Shown here piece after piece: positions 11,370 to 21,387 of a DNA stretch of 64,000 bases; within the stretch, counting starts at the first letter, position 1; the number at the start of each line of letters is the position of its first letter. The position numbers and the translations under genes are program-made. This DNA is from Sphingomonadales bacterium (GTDB lineage: Bacteria > Pseudomonadota > Alphaproteobacteria > Sphingomonadales > Sphingomonadaceae). The stretch spans positions 186,001 through 250,000 of the forward strand of contig JAIXWO010000026.1 of NCBI GenBank assembly GCA_027491235.1, read 5' to 3'. Under the pieces are notes generated by a model. The model was not told the DNA's origin and searched no databases. It saw only the letters and a list, made by a program, of their open reading frames with translations.

Positions 11370-12289
11370 GTACGCCTGTCCACGTTGCTGTCCTGATGGG
11401 GGGATGGTCCTCCGAACGCGAAGTCTCACTCATCACGGGAGCGGGCGTCGCGGACGCTTTGGAGCGTGTGGGCTACCGTGTGACGCGGATCGATATGGAC
11501 CGTGACATTGCCGTGCGCCTTGCCGACGTGAAGCCGGACGTTGTTTTCAATGCGCTGCATGGGACACCGGGAGAAGACGGCACAGTGCAAGGCATGATGG
11601 ACCTGATGGGGCTGAAGTATACCCACTCTGGGCTTGCCACGTCTGTTATCGCCATTGACAAGCAACTGACCAAATCGGCGCTCGTGCCGCACGGAATCCC
11701 GATGCCGGGTGGCATGGTGGTGGAAAGCGCAGGCCTCTACTCCAATGATCCTCTGCCGCGCCCCTATGTGTTGAAGCCAGTCAACGAAGGCTCATCAGTG
11801 GGTGTCGCGATCGTCACGGATTCGTCCAATTACGGTAACCCTATCGGGCGAGATGTTCAGGGCCCATGGCAACAATTTGATCACTTATTGGCCGAACCAT
11901 TCATTCGGGGGCGTGAACTGACCGTCGCCGTGCTTGGGGACCGCGCCCTGTGCGTGACAGAGCTTCAGCCGAAGTCCGGCTTCTATGATTTTGAGGCCAA
12001 GTACACCGAAGGCAAGACCGAGCATATCTGCCCCGCCCAAATCCCCGATGATGTGACGGAAGCGATGCTGGGCTGGGCTTTGCAGGCGCATCGTGTGCTG
12101 GGGTGCCGTGGCGCGTCACGGTCTGACTTCCGGTGGGACGATACGCAAGGCGTCGATGGCGTCTTCCTGCTGGAGGTGAACACCCAGCCGGGGATGACGC
12201 CGCTCAGCCTTGTGCCGGAACAGGCAAAGCAGGTTGGCATTTCTTATGAACAGCTGGTCGACATATTGGTGAAGGAGGCTCTGGCGTGA
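11366..12289 (+). CDS. ddl: D-alanine:D-alanine ligase
   Basis: ATP-grasp enzyme that makes the D-Ala-D-Ala dipeptide used by MurF. The 307-aa protein starts with the substrate-binding GGWSSEREVS region and has HGTPGEDG, KPVNEGSSVGV and the metal-binding EVNTQPGMT motif. Its place between murB and ftsQ is the usual one (ddlB position). ATGA and GTGA overlaps join it to murB and ftsQ. Confidence 0.96.
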   Translation: MSTPVHVAVLMGGWSSEREVSLITGAGVADALERVGYRVTRIDMDRDIAVRLADVKPDVVFNALHGTPGEDGTVQGMMDLMGLKYTHSGLATSVIAIDKQLTKSALVPHGIPMPGGMVVESAGLYSNDPLPRPYVLKPVNEGSSVGVAIVTDSSNYGNPIGRDVQGPWQQFDHLLAEPFIRGRELTVAVLGDRALCVTELQPKSGFYDFEAKYTEGKTEHICPAQIPDDVTEAMLGWALQAHRVLGCRGASRSDFRWDDTQGVDGVFLLEVNTQPGMTPLSLVPEQAKQVGISYEQLVDILVKEALA

Positions 12290-13233
12290 AGGGAAGCACC
12301 AAAGTCACACGCGGGCCGGTCAAGCGCGCGGTTACCCGCAACGGGATCCGCAAGCCCAAGACGCGGCGCGCCATCTGGATGGAAAAATTCTGGAAATATG
12401 TGCCCATTAAGGCGGAGACGATCGAACGGGCCATGACAGGCGCCACGATCGTATTGATCGCGGGCACCATCGTGACGGCCAGCGTTTATGCCGGTGTGCC
12501 CCAGTTCGTGGGCACCGAAATGGGGCAGGTCGCCGGGCGCGCAGGCTTCAAGGTAAAGCGGGTTGAGGTGAAGGGCCTCGATCGCATGGACTCGCTGACC
12601 GTCTATGCCGTCGCGCTGGATCAGCATTCAATGGCCATGCCGCTTGTCGATCTGGACAAGGTGCGTGGTCAGCTTCTGCAATATGGGTGGATTGAGGACG
12701 CACGCATTTCGCGGCGCTGGCCCGACACGCTGGTGGTCGACATTATTGAACGCAAGCCGGCAGCCGTTTGGCAGAACAACCAGAAGCTCTCCCTGATCGA
12801 TGGCACAGGCGTGGAATTGGAACGGGTTGACCCAAACGCTATTCCGGATTTGCCGCTGGTCATAGGGCCAAATGCAAACCGTCAGATCGAAGATCTGCAC
12901 GATTTGTTGGCCACCGTACCTGCGCTTAAGCCCATGCTCGCTGGGGCCTCATGGGTCGGCAATCGTCGGTGGGACCTGCGGTTTGAATCCGGCGAAGTGC
13001 TTGCCCTTCCGGAAGGACAGGACATTGCATCCAATGCCTTAAAGCGGTTTGCGCGTCTTGATGGGACCCAGCGCCTGCTTGGCCGCGGTTTCGTTCGCTT
13101 TGACATGCGCGATCCGTCGAAATTTGTGGTGCGACTGAAGCGCAATAATGGGGCTATTGCGGAACCGGTGGCACCGCCGGCTGAACCCGCACAGGCCGCA
13201 ATCAAGACCGACACCACGTCGGCAGATCTCTAG
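12286..13233 (+). CDS. ftsQ: Cell division protein FtsQ
   Basis: Bitopic divisome protein linking cytoplasmic and periplasmic division factors. It uses a GTG start that overlaps the ddl stop. A basic N-terminal tail of about 45 residues is followed by one membrane segment around residues 47-67, then a POTRA domain (VKRVEVKGLDR) and the FtsQ/DivIB periplasmic domain. The Ala/Pro-rich C-terminus is low complexity. Its stop codon TAG is embedded in the strong Shine-Dalgarno of ftsA (13232-13237). Confidence 0.93.
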   Translation: MKGSTKVTRGPVKRAVTRNGIRKPKTRRAIWMEKFWKYVPIKAETIERAMTGATIVLIAGTIVTASVYAGVPQFVGTEMGQVAGRAGFKVKRVEVKGLDRMDSLTVYAVALDQHSMAMPLVDLDKVRGQLLQYGWIEDARISRRWPDTLVVDIIERKPAAVWQNNQKLSLIDGTGVELERVDPNAIPDLPLVIGPNANRQIEDLHDLLATVPALKPMLAGASWVGNRRWDLRFESGEVLALPEGQDIASNALKRFARLDGTQRLLGRGFVRFDMRDPSKFVVRLKRNNGAIAEPVAPPAEPAQAAIKTDTTSADL

Positions 13234-13244
13234 GAGGGAAAGAC

Positions 13245-14504
13245 ATGGCCGCAGCCAAAACGACCGGGTTGATCACTGCCCTCGATATCGGGTCCTGGAA
13301 GGTCTCTGCGCTCATCGCGGAGGTGTCTGACAGTGGCGACGTTCAGGTGCTTGGCACCGGCCAGCGTGAGAGCAAGGGCGTCCGGCGCGGCTATATTGCG
13401 GATATGGACGCCACAGAGCGCGCCATTCGCGAAGCCATGGAGCAGGCTGAACGCATCGCCGGCATCAGCATTGAAGATGTTTGGGTCGGTTTTTCGGCAG
13501 GCGGCCTCGTCAGTGATATCGCCTCGGTTGAAGTGGAACTCGGCGGCCACCGGATCGAGCAGGATGACATTGACGAACTGCTCGCGGCCGGGCGCAATTC
13601 GCTCGATCCCGATGGTCGGATGATCCTGCACGCGCAGCCGACACTTTACACGCTGGATGGACTTCAGGGTGTCAAACGTCCGCTTGGCCTTCATGCCGAT
13701 ACGCTGGGCGTCGACATCCATGTTGTCTGTGCGGATGGGTCGCCCGTTCGCAACATCGATCTGTGCGTGCGGAGCGCTCATCTCGAAGTGAAGTCGATTG
13801 TGGCCTCTCCGGTCGCGACAGGCATGGCGGTCCTTTCAGAAGAAGAGCGCGAGCTTGGCGTGGCACTTGTGGAAATCGGGGGCGGCGTCACCAACGTCTC
13901 GCTCTTCGCCGGAGGCATGCTCGTTGGCCTGACTTCAATTCCCTTTGGTGCTGCGGATATCACAGACGATATCGCGTCAGCCTTTGGTGCCCGCCGCAAT
14001 CAGGCAGAGCGGATGAAGTGTTTCTACGGCTCAGCCACGGCCAGTCCACGCGACAATCATGATATGATCGATGTCGCCCCGCTTTCGGCGGATGATGAGG
14101 GCGAAAGCCACCGCATCACCCGTGCGCAGTTGATCGCCGTGATCCGCCAGCGGTTGGAGCATCTGGTGGGTGAGATTGCAAAGGCGCTCAAGGATCTTGG
14201 CTTTGCAGGGCCTGTCGGCCGTCAGGTTGTTCTGACCGGCGGCGGTGCGGAGCTGAAGGGCATGGCTGATTATGTCCAGGGGGTTCTTGGCCGCGCCGTC
14301 CGCATCGGTCGTCCCCGCGGACTATTGGGGTTGCCGGATGCCCATAGTGGACCGGGTTTCGCCACGCTTGCGGGTCTCGTTCATTATGCAGCCTCAGACC
14401 CAATTGATCTGCGGGTGATTATGCCGGAGCATCAAAGTGTCGTGCGGACGGCGCGCGGCGGATTGCTCTCAAAGCTAATCTCGGCCGTAAAAACAGGATA
14501 TTGA
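13245..14504 (+). CDS. ftsA: Cell division protein FtsA (actin-like)
   Basis: Actin-fold ATPase that tethers FtsZ to the membrane and recruits late divisome proteins. The 419-aa length is standard. The phosphate-1 loop ALDIGSWKVSA is at the N-terminus, VEIGGGVTNVS is the phosphate-2 loop, and the last residues (GGLLSKLISAVK) form an amphipathic membrane-targeting helix. An AGGAGG ribosome site at 13232-13237 overlaps the ftsQ stop. Confidence 0.96.
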   Translation: MAAAKTTGLITALDIGSWKVSALIAEVSDSGDVQVLGTGQRESKGVRRGYIADMDATERAIREAMEQAERIAGISIEDVWVGFSAGGLVSDIASVEVELGGHRIEQDDIDELLAAGRNSLDPDGRMILHAQPTLYTLDGLQGVKRPLGLHADTLGVDIHVVCADGSPVRNIDLCVRSAHLEVKSIVASPVATGMAVLSEEERELGVALVEIGGGVTNVSLFAGGMLVGLTSIPFGAADITDDIASAFGARRNQAERMKCFYGSATASPRDNHDMIDVAPLSADDEGESHRITRAQLIAVIRQRLEHLVGEIAKALKDLGFAGPVGRQVVLTGGGAELKGMADYVQGVLGRAVRIGRPRGLLGLPDAHSGPGFATLAGLVHYAASDPIDLRVIMPEHQSVVRTARGGLLSKLISAVKTGY

Positions 14505-14656
14505 GGCTGGAGTGTTAAACAGCCCCACGATATTGGGGTGAACGATTCTGAAAACGCGACGAACCGTTCACAACTTTGGTGCGGGTTTGGCGCGTTTGGT
14601 GCAGAAGGTCCCGGGGGCGGTTTCGTCCGTCGGAGTTAGGTCAGGGGAGACGGAAA
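14505..14656 (+). promoter_or_regulatory. ftsA-ftsZ intergenic leader with hairpin and GANTC site
   Basis: This 152-bp gap is the only real break in the dcw cluster, so a dedicated ftsZ promoter is likely. It contains a CCCCA/TGGGG hairpin at 14522-14537, one GANTC methylation site (GATTC, 14544-14548) and an interrupted palindrome GAAC-C-GTTC at 14561-14569. In Caulobacter, ftsZ transcription depends on CcrM methylation of GANTC sites; whether that holds here is inference. The ribosome site GGGGAG precedes the ATG at 14657. Confidence 0.45.
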
Positions 14657-16177
14657 ATGTCGATTGAGTTCATGGCACCGGAAGTGGAAGAGTTGAAGCC
14701 AAGGATCAGTGTTATCGGTTGCGGCGGCGCAGGCGGCAACGCTGTGGCGAACATGATCGCCAATTCGGTGCAGGGTGTGGACTTCATCGTCGCGAATACC
14801 GACGCGCAGGCGCTCAACAGCAGCGCAGCCGAACGTCGCATTCAACTGGGCCTGAAGATCACACAGGGTCTTGGCGCCGGTTCGCGCCCTGAAATCGGCC
14901 GCGCCGCAGCGGAAGAAGCGCTGGAGCAAGTTGAGCGCGCGCTCGAAGGCTCGCACATGTGCTTCATCGCAGCAGGCATGGGCGGCGGCACCGGCACGGG
15001 TGCAGCCCCCGTTATTGCAAAGGCAGCACGTGACCGCGGCATCTTGACCGTCGGCGTTGTCACCAAGCCCTTCAGCTTTGAAGGTTCGCGCCGCATGAAG
15101 GCCGCAGAGGCCGGGATCGCTGAACTGCAGAAGCATGTCGATACCCTGATCGTCATCCCGAACCAGAACCTGTTCCTGATCGCCAATCCCTCGACCACGT
15201 TCAAGGAAGCGTTCGCTATGGCAGACGAAGTTCTGCAGCAGGGCGTTCGTGGCATTACTGATCTGATGGTCATGCCTGGCCTTATCAACCTCGACTTTGC
15301 TGACGTTCGCACTGTGATGAGCGAAATGGGCAAGGCCATGATGGGCACCGGTGAATCGGACGGTGAAAACCGTGCGATCGAAGCGGCCGAAAAGGCCATT
15401 GCCAACCCGCTGCTCGATGGCGTGTCGATGAAGGGCGCCAAGGGCGTCATCGTCTCCATCACCGGCGGCGAAGATATGCGCCTGATGGAAGTCGATGAAG
15501 CTGCGTCCCACATCAAGGAACTCGTTGATCCCGACGCCAACATCATTTGGGGCTCTGCCTTCAATCCGGATCTGGAAGGCAAGATCCGCGTGTCGGTTGT
15601 CGCCACAGGCATTGAAGCAGATGCTGCAAGCGAGCCGCGTCCGGCGCAGGTTTTCTCCTTCCCGCCAGCCCGCAAGGCGGAAGAGACGAAGGCTGAACCG
15701 GTTGCTGCTGCAGCGCCCATCGCGGCTCCAGAACCTGTCGCAGAAGAAGTTGCCGTTGCTGAGGAAGCGCCGCTGGAACTGAGTGATGTGACCGAAGACG
15801 CCGCGACAGAAGCGACTGCTGTCGAACCCGAAGCGGAAGCCCCTGTCACGTTGACTCCGCCGACGGCGGACGCCGCGAGTGACGAGCTTGTCCTTGGTGG
15901 CGAAGAAATGTTCGCTGAACCGGTCGCGTCCAATCCGCTTCCTCCTGTTGCTGAGGAGCCGTCGGGCCATGCCCTGCGCCGCGGTTGGCTGTCTTCATCA
16001 GAAGATGAAGCACCTGCAGCTGAACCAGAACGTCCTGCACCAAAGATCGCGCCGCTCGGCGGGACACTCTTTGAACGGATGTCGAACATTGCGCGCGGCG
16101 CTGCAAAGGCGGACGAGACGGATGCGTCTGATCCGCTCGATATCCCGCGGTTCCTCAATCGCCAGAACAACCAGTAA
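14657..16177 (+). CDS. ftsZ: Cell division protein FtsZ (tubulin-like GTPase)
   Basis: Polymerising GTPase that forms the Z ring. The start is the ATG at 14657, preceded by GGGGAGA; an earlier in-frame start at 14576 would add 27 residues with no FtsZ similarity. The 506-aa protein has [10 protein letters not shown], the tubulin signature GGGTGTG at residues 109-115, and the T7 loop NLDFADVR. A long Ala/Glu/Pro-rich linker of roughly 160 residues then leads to the conserved C-terminal peptide DIPRFLNRQ, which binds FtsA and other tethers. Long linkers of this sort are normal in alphaproteobacteria. Confidence 0.97.
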   Translation: MSIEFMAPEVEELKPRISVIGCGGAGGNAVANMIANSVQGVDFIVANTDAQALNSSAAERRIQLGLKITQGLGAGSRPEIGRAAAEEALEQVERALEGSHMCFIAAGMGGGTGTGAAPVIAKAARDRGILTVGVVTKPFSFEGSRRMKAAEAGIAELQKHVDTLIVIPNQNLFLIANPSTTFKEAFAMADEVLQQGVRGITDLMVMPGLINLDFADVRTVMSEMGKAMMGTGESDGENRAIEAAEKAIANPLLDGVSMKGAKGVIVSITGGEDMRLMEVDEAASHIKELVDPDANIIWGSAFNPDLEGKIRVSVVATGIEADAASEPRPAQVFSFPPARKAEETKAEPVAAAAPIAAPEPVAEEVAVAEEAPLELSDVTEDAATEATAVEPEAEAPVTLTPPTADAASDELVLGGEEMFAEPVASNPLPPVAEEPSGHALRRGWLSSSEDEAPAAEPERPAPKIAPLGGTLFERMSNIARGAAKADETDASDPLDIPRFLNRQNNQ

Positions 16178-16185
16178 GGCTAGAC

Positions 16186-16240
16186 AGGCCGGACCGTGGC
16201 GTTGCCCCGATGGGGTGACGCTGACGTCCGGCCTTTCTGT
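16186..16240 (+). terminator. Large stem-loop downstream of ftsZ
   Basis: The arms AGGCCGGAC (16186-16194) and GTCCGGCCT (16226-16234) pair perfectly. Between them lies a nested GCGT/ACGC and CCCC/GGGG hairpin. A T-rich run (TTTCTGT, then CTTT) follows. It sits 8 bases after the ftsZ stop, so it most likely ends the dcw transcript. The T tract is imperfect, so partial read-through into the next gene is possible. Confidence 0.6.
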
Positions 16241-16285
16241 CGCTTTGCCCTTGTCTCCATCGGCTGTCCGCCTAGATATAGTGGC

Positions 16286-18376
16286 ATGAAGCTTCCTCAT
16301 TTATCTGCGCGCGCCGGTGCCATTGCACTCGCGATGGGCCTGGCCTTTCCGCTTGCGGCCCAGATCAATGCCCCGATGGGTGGAGCGCTGCCTTCGGCGG
16401 ATCCGGCGCAAACACTTTCTGAAAACCTTAAAGCGCTCGCGCGTGACCCCTATAATGTCGATGCCTTGTTGCAGGCGGGCTCGGGCGCCCTCGCAGTTGG
16501 GGATCCCAATGCAGCTTTTGGCTTTTTCGCGCGCGCCGAAGAGCTGTCGCCGAGCAATGCCCGCGCCAAGGCAGGTCTGGGCAGTGCGCTGACGATGATG
16601 GAAAGGCCTCGCGAGGCGTTGCGGGCCTTTGATGAAGCGATGGCGCTTGGCATGGCTGAAGATAGCCTTCTCGAGGATAGGGGGCTCGCCTTTGATCTGA
16701 CCGGGGACGCCCGGAAGGCCCAGAAGGATTATCTCGCGGCGCTCAAGGCAGGCCCCTCTGATGAATTGACGCGGCGATATGCGCTCTCGCTTGGCATATC
16801 TGGAGACAAGGATGCCGCGCTGGCACGGCTTGACCCTCTTGTCCGTCGGAACGACCAGGCCGCTTGGCGCGCCCGTGCCTTCGTTCTTGCGATGAACGGC
16901 GATAGCCCGGGCGCAGAAAAAATTGTGCGCATGGTCACACCGGCCGGCACCTCGGCGTCTATGCTCAGCTTCATGCAGCGGCTTGCCGATTTAGGGCCAG
17001 CAGCACGCGCCCGTGCCGTCCATTTTGGAACATTGCCGGCGAATGGCACAGGGCTTGCGCAGGTGATGGAGCCGGACACCTTCCGTCCGGTTGATCCGAC
17101 CGCGGCCGCACGGATGGCGGCGCCACAGCCAGAACGGGTCGCCGTCGTTGCGACATCTCCCGTCGACGCAAAGGAGGCGCGGCGTAAGGCGCGCGAGGAC
17201 GATCGGCTAGCGAAACTTGCGGCCAGAGGACGTCAGGCAAGTGAAAGGGGCCAACAAGCCCAGACAGCGACGGGCAGTTCCACGCCCCCTGCGGTTGCAG
17301 CTCGGGTCGCAGCGGTCATGCCGACGGCTGGGGAAAAGCCGGTGGTGGTCAAGGGCGCGTCAAGCTTGCCATTGCCGGACGCCATTTCCATGCGAGCACC
17401 TTCTGGTCAGCAGGTCGCTGTTGTGACGTCCAAACCGTCTGATCCCATTTTGACGACCGCATCTTCAAAGACGCCACCTGCGCCCTTGTTTGAAGTTCCG
17501 GCGGCTTTACCCCGGCCGGTGACACCTGCACCCTCACCAGTGCTGGTTTCGTCTGCCCCGTCGGTTGCCAAACCGGCGGCCAGCTTAACGGAGGTGTTGG
17601 CATCTGTCGATGTCAAGCCACTGCCGACGCCTGCATCAGAGCCTGCTTCTGTGTCAGCACCGCTGCTGAGCCCGATCCAGACCAACGTCGCGTCTAATCC
17701 CGTGATCGCAACGCCAACCCCAGCCAGTCCGCCGCCTGCGGCTTTAGCGGCGGTGGATTTGCGGCGCTCTGATGCGCCACAACAGCAATTGTCTGCCGTC
17801 GTCGGTACGCCCGTGCCAGCTTTGGTTGCACCAGCGCCAACTCCCGCCGCGCCCACGCCTGAGATTGCGGCACCCGCCCCTGCGGTTGTCGTTGCACCGC
17901 GTCCGGCCTTGACCCTGGCCGACATCGTAAAGACGCTCGAATTAGAAGAAGAAAGTGCGGCCGCCGCCCTTCCAAATGAGGCCCAACTGCGTGCGGCCCG
18001 TATTGCGGCGCAAAAGAAGGCCGCGGCTGACGCCAAGCTGAAGGCGGAAAAGCTGGCTGAGGAAAAGCGCATTGCGGAAGAAGAGGCCAAGGCCCGTCGC
18101 AACCCGGCGCGCGTCTGGGTTCAGATCGCGACCGGCAATAACGAGGCGGGCCTGCCGGGCACTTGGCGTCGTCTTAAGACGCAGGCGAGTAAGAGCCTTT
18201 CAAAGCAAAATGCCTGGACTGTTCCTTTCCGTCAGACCAACCGCCTGCTGGTCGGCCCTCTCAAATCGGTGGGCGACGCGCGTGATCTTGTCAGCAGCCT
18301 CGCAAAGGAAGGGGTGCAGGCGACAACCTTCTCTTCGGATGCAGGGCAGGAGATTTTCAGAATCGGCGGCAAATGA
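16286..18376 (+). CDS. Secreted TPR and SPOR-domain envelope protein
   Basis: Likely periplasmic septal or peptidoglycan-associated protein. I start it at the ATG at 16286, because this gives a clean signal peptide (hydrophobic core, then AAQ) over the first 26 residues. The next ~200 residues are tetratricopeptide-like ([28 protein letters not shown]). A long Pro/Ala/Val-rich disordered middle follows, then a short charged coiled-coil stretch rich in Ala, Lys and Glu. The C-terminal ~85 residues look like a SPOR domain ([15 protein letters not shown]), which binds denuded glycan at division sites. It overlaps the next gene by ATGA at 18373-18376. Confidence 0.8.
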   Translation: MKLPHLSARAGAIALAMGLAFPLAAQINAPMGGALPSADPAQTLSENLKALARDPYNVDALLQAGSGALAVGDPNAAFGFFARAEELSPSNARAKAGLGSALTMMERPREALRAFDEAMALGMAEDSLLEDRGLAFDLTGDARKAQKDYLAALKAGPSDELTRRYALSLGISGDKDAALARLDPLVRRNDQAAWRARAFVLAMNGDSPGAEKIVRMVTPAGTSASMLSFMQRLADLGPAARARAVHFGTLPANGTGLAQVMEPDTFRPVDPTAAARMAAPQPERVAVVATSPVDAKEARRKAREDDRLAKLAARGRQASERGQQAQTATGSSTPPAVAARVAAVMPTAGEKPVVVKGASSLPLPDAISMRAPSGQQVAVVTSKPSDPILTTASSKTPPAPLFEVPAALPRPVTPAPSPVLVSSAPSVAKPAASLTEVLASVDVKPLPTPASEPASVSAPLLSPIQTNVASNPVIATPTPASPPPAALAAVDLRRSDAPQQQLSAVVGTPVPALVAPAPTPAAPTPEIAAPAPAVVVAPRPALTLADIVKTLELEEESAAAALPNEAQLRAARIAAQKKAAADAKLKAEKLAEEKRIAEEEAKARRNPARVWVQIATGNNEAGLPGTWRRLKTQASKSLSKQNAWTVPFRQTNRLLVGPLKSVGDARDLVSSLAKEGVQATTFSSDAGQEIFRIGGK

Positions 18377-19539
18377 CGACGCGCGCTACTTTTGCTTGCG
18401 ATCCGGAGCAAAGCCGGGGTCGTCTTTATCCTGAACCCGCCGGAAGCATTCGCGGGCCGCGCAGCGCGTTCCAACGCGATCGGGACCGGATTATCCATTC
18501 CATCTCGTTTCGGAGATTGCGTCACAAGACGCAGGTCTTTGTGGCGCCGGACGGAGACCATTTTCGGGTCCGCCTGACGCACAGCATTGAGGTGGCCCAG
18601 ATTGGGCGCACCATCGCGCGAGCGTTGGGTCTGGACGAGGATCTGACCGAGGCGCTTTGTCTGGCCCATGATTTGGGCCACCCGCCTTTCGGCCATGCCG
18701 GGGAGCGTGGTTTGGAACAGGCGATGGTTGGCTCCGGTGGCTTTGACCATAACGGGCATGCGCTTCGGATATTGTCGCGGCTGGAGCGGTCTTATCCCGG
18801 TTGGCCGGGCCTCAATCTGACATGGGAAATGCTTGAGGGTCTAGCCAAACACAACGGCCCCGTTTTTGAACCCGGCTGGGCAATGCGTGAAGTGGATGAG
18901 GAGTTCCCCCTTGGGCTGACGCAACGGGCGTCGCTGGAAGCTCAGGTCGCCGCCATCGCTGACGATATTGCCTATGATAATCACGACATTGATGACGGGC
19001 TGCGCGCCGGTTTGCTGGACTTTGATCAGGTGGTGCAGGCGCCGCTCGTTGCCGACGGGTGGGCGTCGGTCAAATCGCGTTTCCCGGACGCAGACCAGCG
19101 CTTGCTGGCGGCAGAACTTGTGCGCGGGCAGATCGGTGCCATGGTCAACGATGTGATTACAGAATCCAGTCGGCGGATCACAGCAGCAGGCGTCTCGTCA
19201 GCAGATGAAGTGCGCAAAGCGGATGGCGCGTTGGTGGGTTTCTCGGCCGCGATGACGACCGCTGAGGCTGACTTGAAGCGTTTCATGTACGCCAATCTCT
19301 ATCATCATCCCTACCAGCTCGAGATCGCTGGGACCTGCGGTAGAATCGTGTCGGGCTTGTTTGAAGCCTATCATGCTGACCGCCAGCTTCTGCCGGAAGA
19401 ATGGCGCGCTGGCGCACCGACAGCGCAACCCGATCTGGACCGGCATATCTGCGACTTCATCGCCGGCATGACAGACCGATATGCGATTACAAGATACAGG
19501 GAGCTGATCGGGCCAGTCGATTTGCCTGACAGCTTTTAA
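18373..19539 (+). CDS. dgt: dGTP triphosphohydrolase-like HD-domain protein
   Basis: HD-superfamily metal-dependent phosphohydrolase of the dGTPase type, expected to cleave dNTPs to nucleoside and triphosphate in the cytoplasm. The 388-aa protein has the RDRDRIIHS(I)[12 protein letters not shown] family signature in two blocks, His70 of the first motif, and the HD pair at 99-100 within [10 protein letters not shown]. The length matches the shorter dGTPase-like proteins rather than the ~500-aa enterobacterial Dgt, so substrate range is uncertain. It starts within the stop of the SPOR gene and is probably co-transcribed with it. Confidence 0.9.
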   Translation: MTTRATFACDPEQSRGRLYPEPAGSIRGPRSAFQRDRDRIIHSISFRRLRHKTQVFVAPDGDHFRVRLTHSIEVAQIGRTIARALGLDEDLTEALCLAHDLGHPPFGHAGERGLEQAMVGSGGFDHNGHALRILSRLERSYPGWPGLNLTWEMLEGLAKHNGPVFEPGWAMREVDEEFPLGLTQRASLEAQVAAIADDIAYDNHDIDDGLRAGLLDFDQVVQAPLVADGWASVKSRFPDADQRLLAAELVRGQIGAMVNDVITESSRRITAAGVSSADEVRKADGALVGFSAAMTTAEADLKRFMYANLYHHPYQLEIAGTCGRIVSGLFEAYHADRQLLPEEWRAGAPTAQPDLDRHICDFIAGMTDRYAITRYRELIGPVDLPDSF

Positions 19540-19555
19540 GGACGGGGAGGGGCGA

Positions 19556-20239
19556 ATGCGCATCATTTTGGCAGGGGCGACCGGCTTAGTCGGCGGGCGC
19601 GTTCTCGATTACCTGCGCGCCCGTGACGACGTCACGAACGTATCAACTGTCTCTCGCCGCCCCTTGTCTGGTGCCGATCGCAAGCTGGATCAGATTGTTG
19701 CGCCAGCCTCCGAATGGGCCGCGCACATCGCTGATCTCAAATGCGATGTGGCGGTCTGCTGTCTGGGCACGACAATCAAAGCGGCTGGAAGCCAGGAGGC
19801 CTTCGCCGCTTTAGATCATAAGGCGGTCGTGGCGTTTGCCGCGGCGTGCCGGGCGGCAGGCGCACGACAGGTGCTGCTCGTGACGTCTGTCGGTGCGGAT
19901 GCCGGGTCGCGTAACTTCTACCTGTCCACAAAGGGCAAGGCAGAAACGGACATCCGCGGTTTAGGGTTTGCCCGTGTCGATATCTTCAGACCCGGACTAC
20001 TCACCGGCCAGCGGCCTGGGCCGCTTCGCGTGGGAGAGCGCCTTGCCATGGCCGTCAGCCCACTGACGGATATGCTCACGCCCAACGTCTTATCGCGTTA
20101 CCGTTCTATTCCTGCGCAGAGCGTGGCCAACGCCATTGCCGGGCTTACCGGTGCTCAGGAGGCGGGGGAGTTCATCCATCACAATGATGACATGCAGGCA
20201 ATTATCTCCAAAACGGACCAAGTTCGCGTCATCGGTTGA
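19556..20239 (+). CDS. NAD(P)-binding Rossmann-fold protein (atypical SDR, NmrA/HTATIP2-like)
   Basis: A 227-aa single-domain protein with the nucleotide loop GATGLVGGRV at its N-terminus. It resembles the atypical extended SDR proteins that include HTATIP2-like and NmrA-like oxidoreductase homologues. The central LLVTSVGAD and the YLSTKGKAE segment keep a Lys where SDR enzymes have YxxxK, with Tyr offset. GGGGAGG precedes the ATG. It lies 16 bp after the dGTPase and is likely in the same transcript. The substrate cannot be read from the sequence. Confidence 0.8.
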   Translation: MRIILAGATGLVGGRVLDYLRARDDVTNVSTVSRRPLSGADRKLDQIVAPASEWAAHIADLKCDVAVCCLGTTIKAAGSQEAFAALDHKAVVAFAAACRAAGARQVLLVTSVGADAGSRNFYLSTKGKAETDIRGLGFARVDIFRPGLLTGQRPGPLRVGERLAMAVSPLTDMLTPNVLSRYRSIPAQSVANAIAGLTGAQEAGEFIHHNDDMQAIISKTDQVRVIG

Positions 20240-20404
20240 TGACTCAAGCCTCTGTTGCTGCGCTGATAATCCGACATTTCTGGAGTTTCTGATTTACGTG
20301 CATCGCTCAAGGGCCCCTCTTGGTCGATAACGGATAAATATCGGCGCGACTTATCGCCAAAATGGTTTCAATACGGAATTCGTCATTGCGTGTGGGGATG
20401 CAAT
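20240..20404. other. Intergenic region before the winged-helix regulator
   Basis: This 165-bp gap is AT-richer than its surroundings and has no open frame of note. It contains CGATAA and TTATCG segments as an inverted pair around 20327-20357. I see no convincing terminator. It probably holds the promoter of the regulator starting at 20405. Confidence 0.4.
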
Positions 20405-21331
20405 ATGAATTCAGCGGGTTTCGAAGCGCTCATGAGACCAAGAGCCGTCATCGTGTCAGATACGCCAATAGGTGTCGACGATGCCCAACGCGCCTTGCGC
20501 GCCTGTGATTGCGAGATCGTCAGTCAGGTTGGACTGGCGGAGGCGGTGGTCGCCCTGCGGGATGGGCCCATGCCAGATCTTGTTGTGCTGTCGTTAAGTG
20601 ATGCAGCGCAAGTGCATCCGGCCGGGCCCATTGATCTGGTCTCCGGTCTCGCCTCTTCGCTCCATTGCCGACTTGTTCTTTCCGCGCCGATGGGCGTTAT
20701 TGATACCCTGTCGGCTGATGTGTGGCGCGCCAGTGAGGCTCTGCTGTCCGATCCCACTGATGTTGATTTTGCAGCCGCAATTGCCGTTGCCATTGGTGGA
20801 CCGCGCCAGCAGCTGCACGATGTCGCCCGCGATATGGAATCGGCGCGGCTTCAACGTCTGGCGGATGAGGTTGGGCGCATCGCTAGAACATTGGCCTCCC
20901 TCTCCGTTTCCACCCCGATACCCGGTGACAATGTGGGGGACGTCCGGCCTTCCTTTCTGGGGGAGCCAGTTCTCATAGAAGTGGAGCCCAGCGCATCGGA
21001 GGTGCGTGCGGTTATTCGCATGCGGCGCCTGCGGGAACGCTTCTTTGATCGAGACCTTTTTGCGGACCCCGCTTGGGATATGTTGCTCGACCTGATGGCG
21101 GCCCGGATTGAGCGGGTGCAGGTTGCCGTCTCTAGTCTCTGCATCGCAGCCAGCGTCCCGCCGACGACAGCGCTCCGTTGGATCAAGACAATGACGGACT
21201 CAGGGCTGTTTGACCGGATTGCTGACCCGGATGACGGCAGGCGGATATTCATTCGTCTGTCCGACGCAGCCGCCGACAAGTTGGCGCGCTATTTCTCGGC
21301 ACTCCGAACGGCCAACGAAGTCGTGATCTGA
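20405..21331 (+). CDS. Two-part regulator: receiver-like N-terminus plus MarR-type winged helix
   Basis: A 308-aa protein not matching a common named family. Residues ~1-130 look like a degenerate receiver or pseudo-receiver fold (alternating hydrophobic strands; AVIVSDTP, PDLVVLSLSD), without the usual phospho-acceptor motif. A connecting helix of ~40 residues follows. The last ~90 residues form a winged helix (VPPTTALRWIKTMTDSGLF, then DPDDGRRIFIRLSD), close to MarR family reading heads. The start ATG at 20405 has GGGGA six bases upstream; a GTG at 20390 would overlap that site. Probably a DNA-binding regulator; its target is unknown. Confidence 0.75.
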   Translation: MNSAGFEALMRPRAVIVSDTPIGVDDAQRALRACDCEIVSQVGLAEAVVALRDGPMPDLVVLSLSDAAQVHPAGPIDLVSGLASSLHCRLVLSAPMGVIDTLSADVWRASEALLSDPTDVDFAAAIAVAIGGPRQQLHDVARDMESARLQRLADEVGRIARTLASLSVSTPIPGDNVGDVRPSFLGEPVLIEVEPSASEVRAVIRMRRLRERFFDRDLFADPAWDMLLDLMAARIERVQVAVSSLCIAASVPPTTALRWIKTMTDSGLFDRIADPDDGRRIFIRLSDAAADKLARYFSALRTANEVVI

Positions 21332-21387
21332 GGCCGCGGCTTGACGTTTGCGTAAAGTCCCGCAATCTGACGGCAAAGGAGAGCCCG

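Noticed and set aside
14636-16170. Two ~440-aa minus-strand ORFs opposite ftsZ
   Set aside because: They are antisense shadows of ftsZ, with low-complexity Ser/Ala/Arg composition and no family features.
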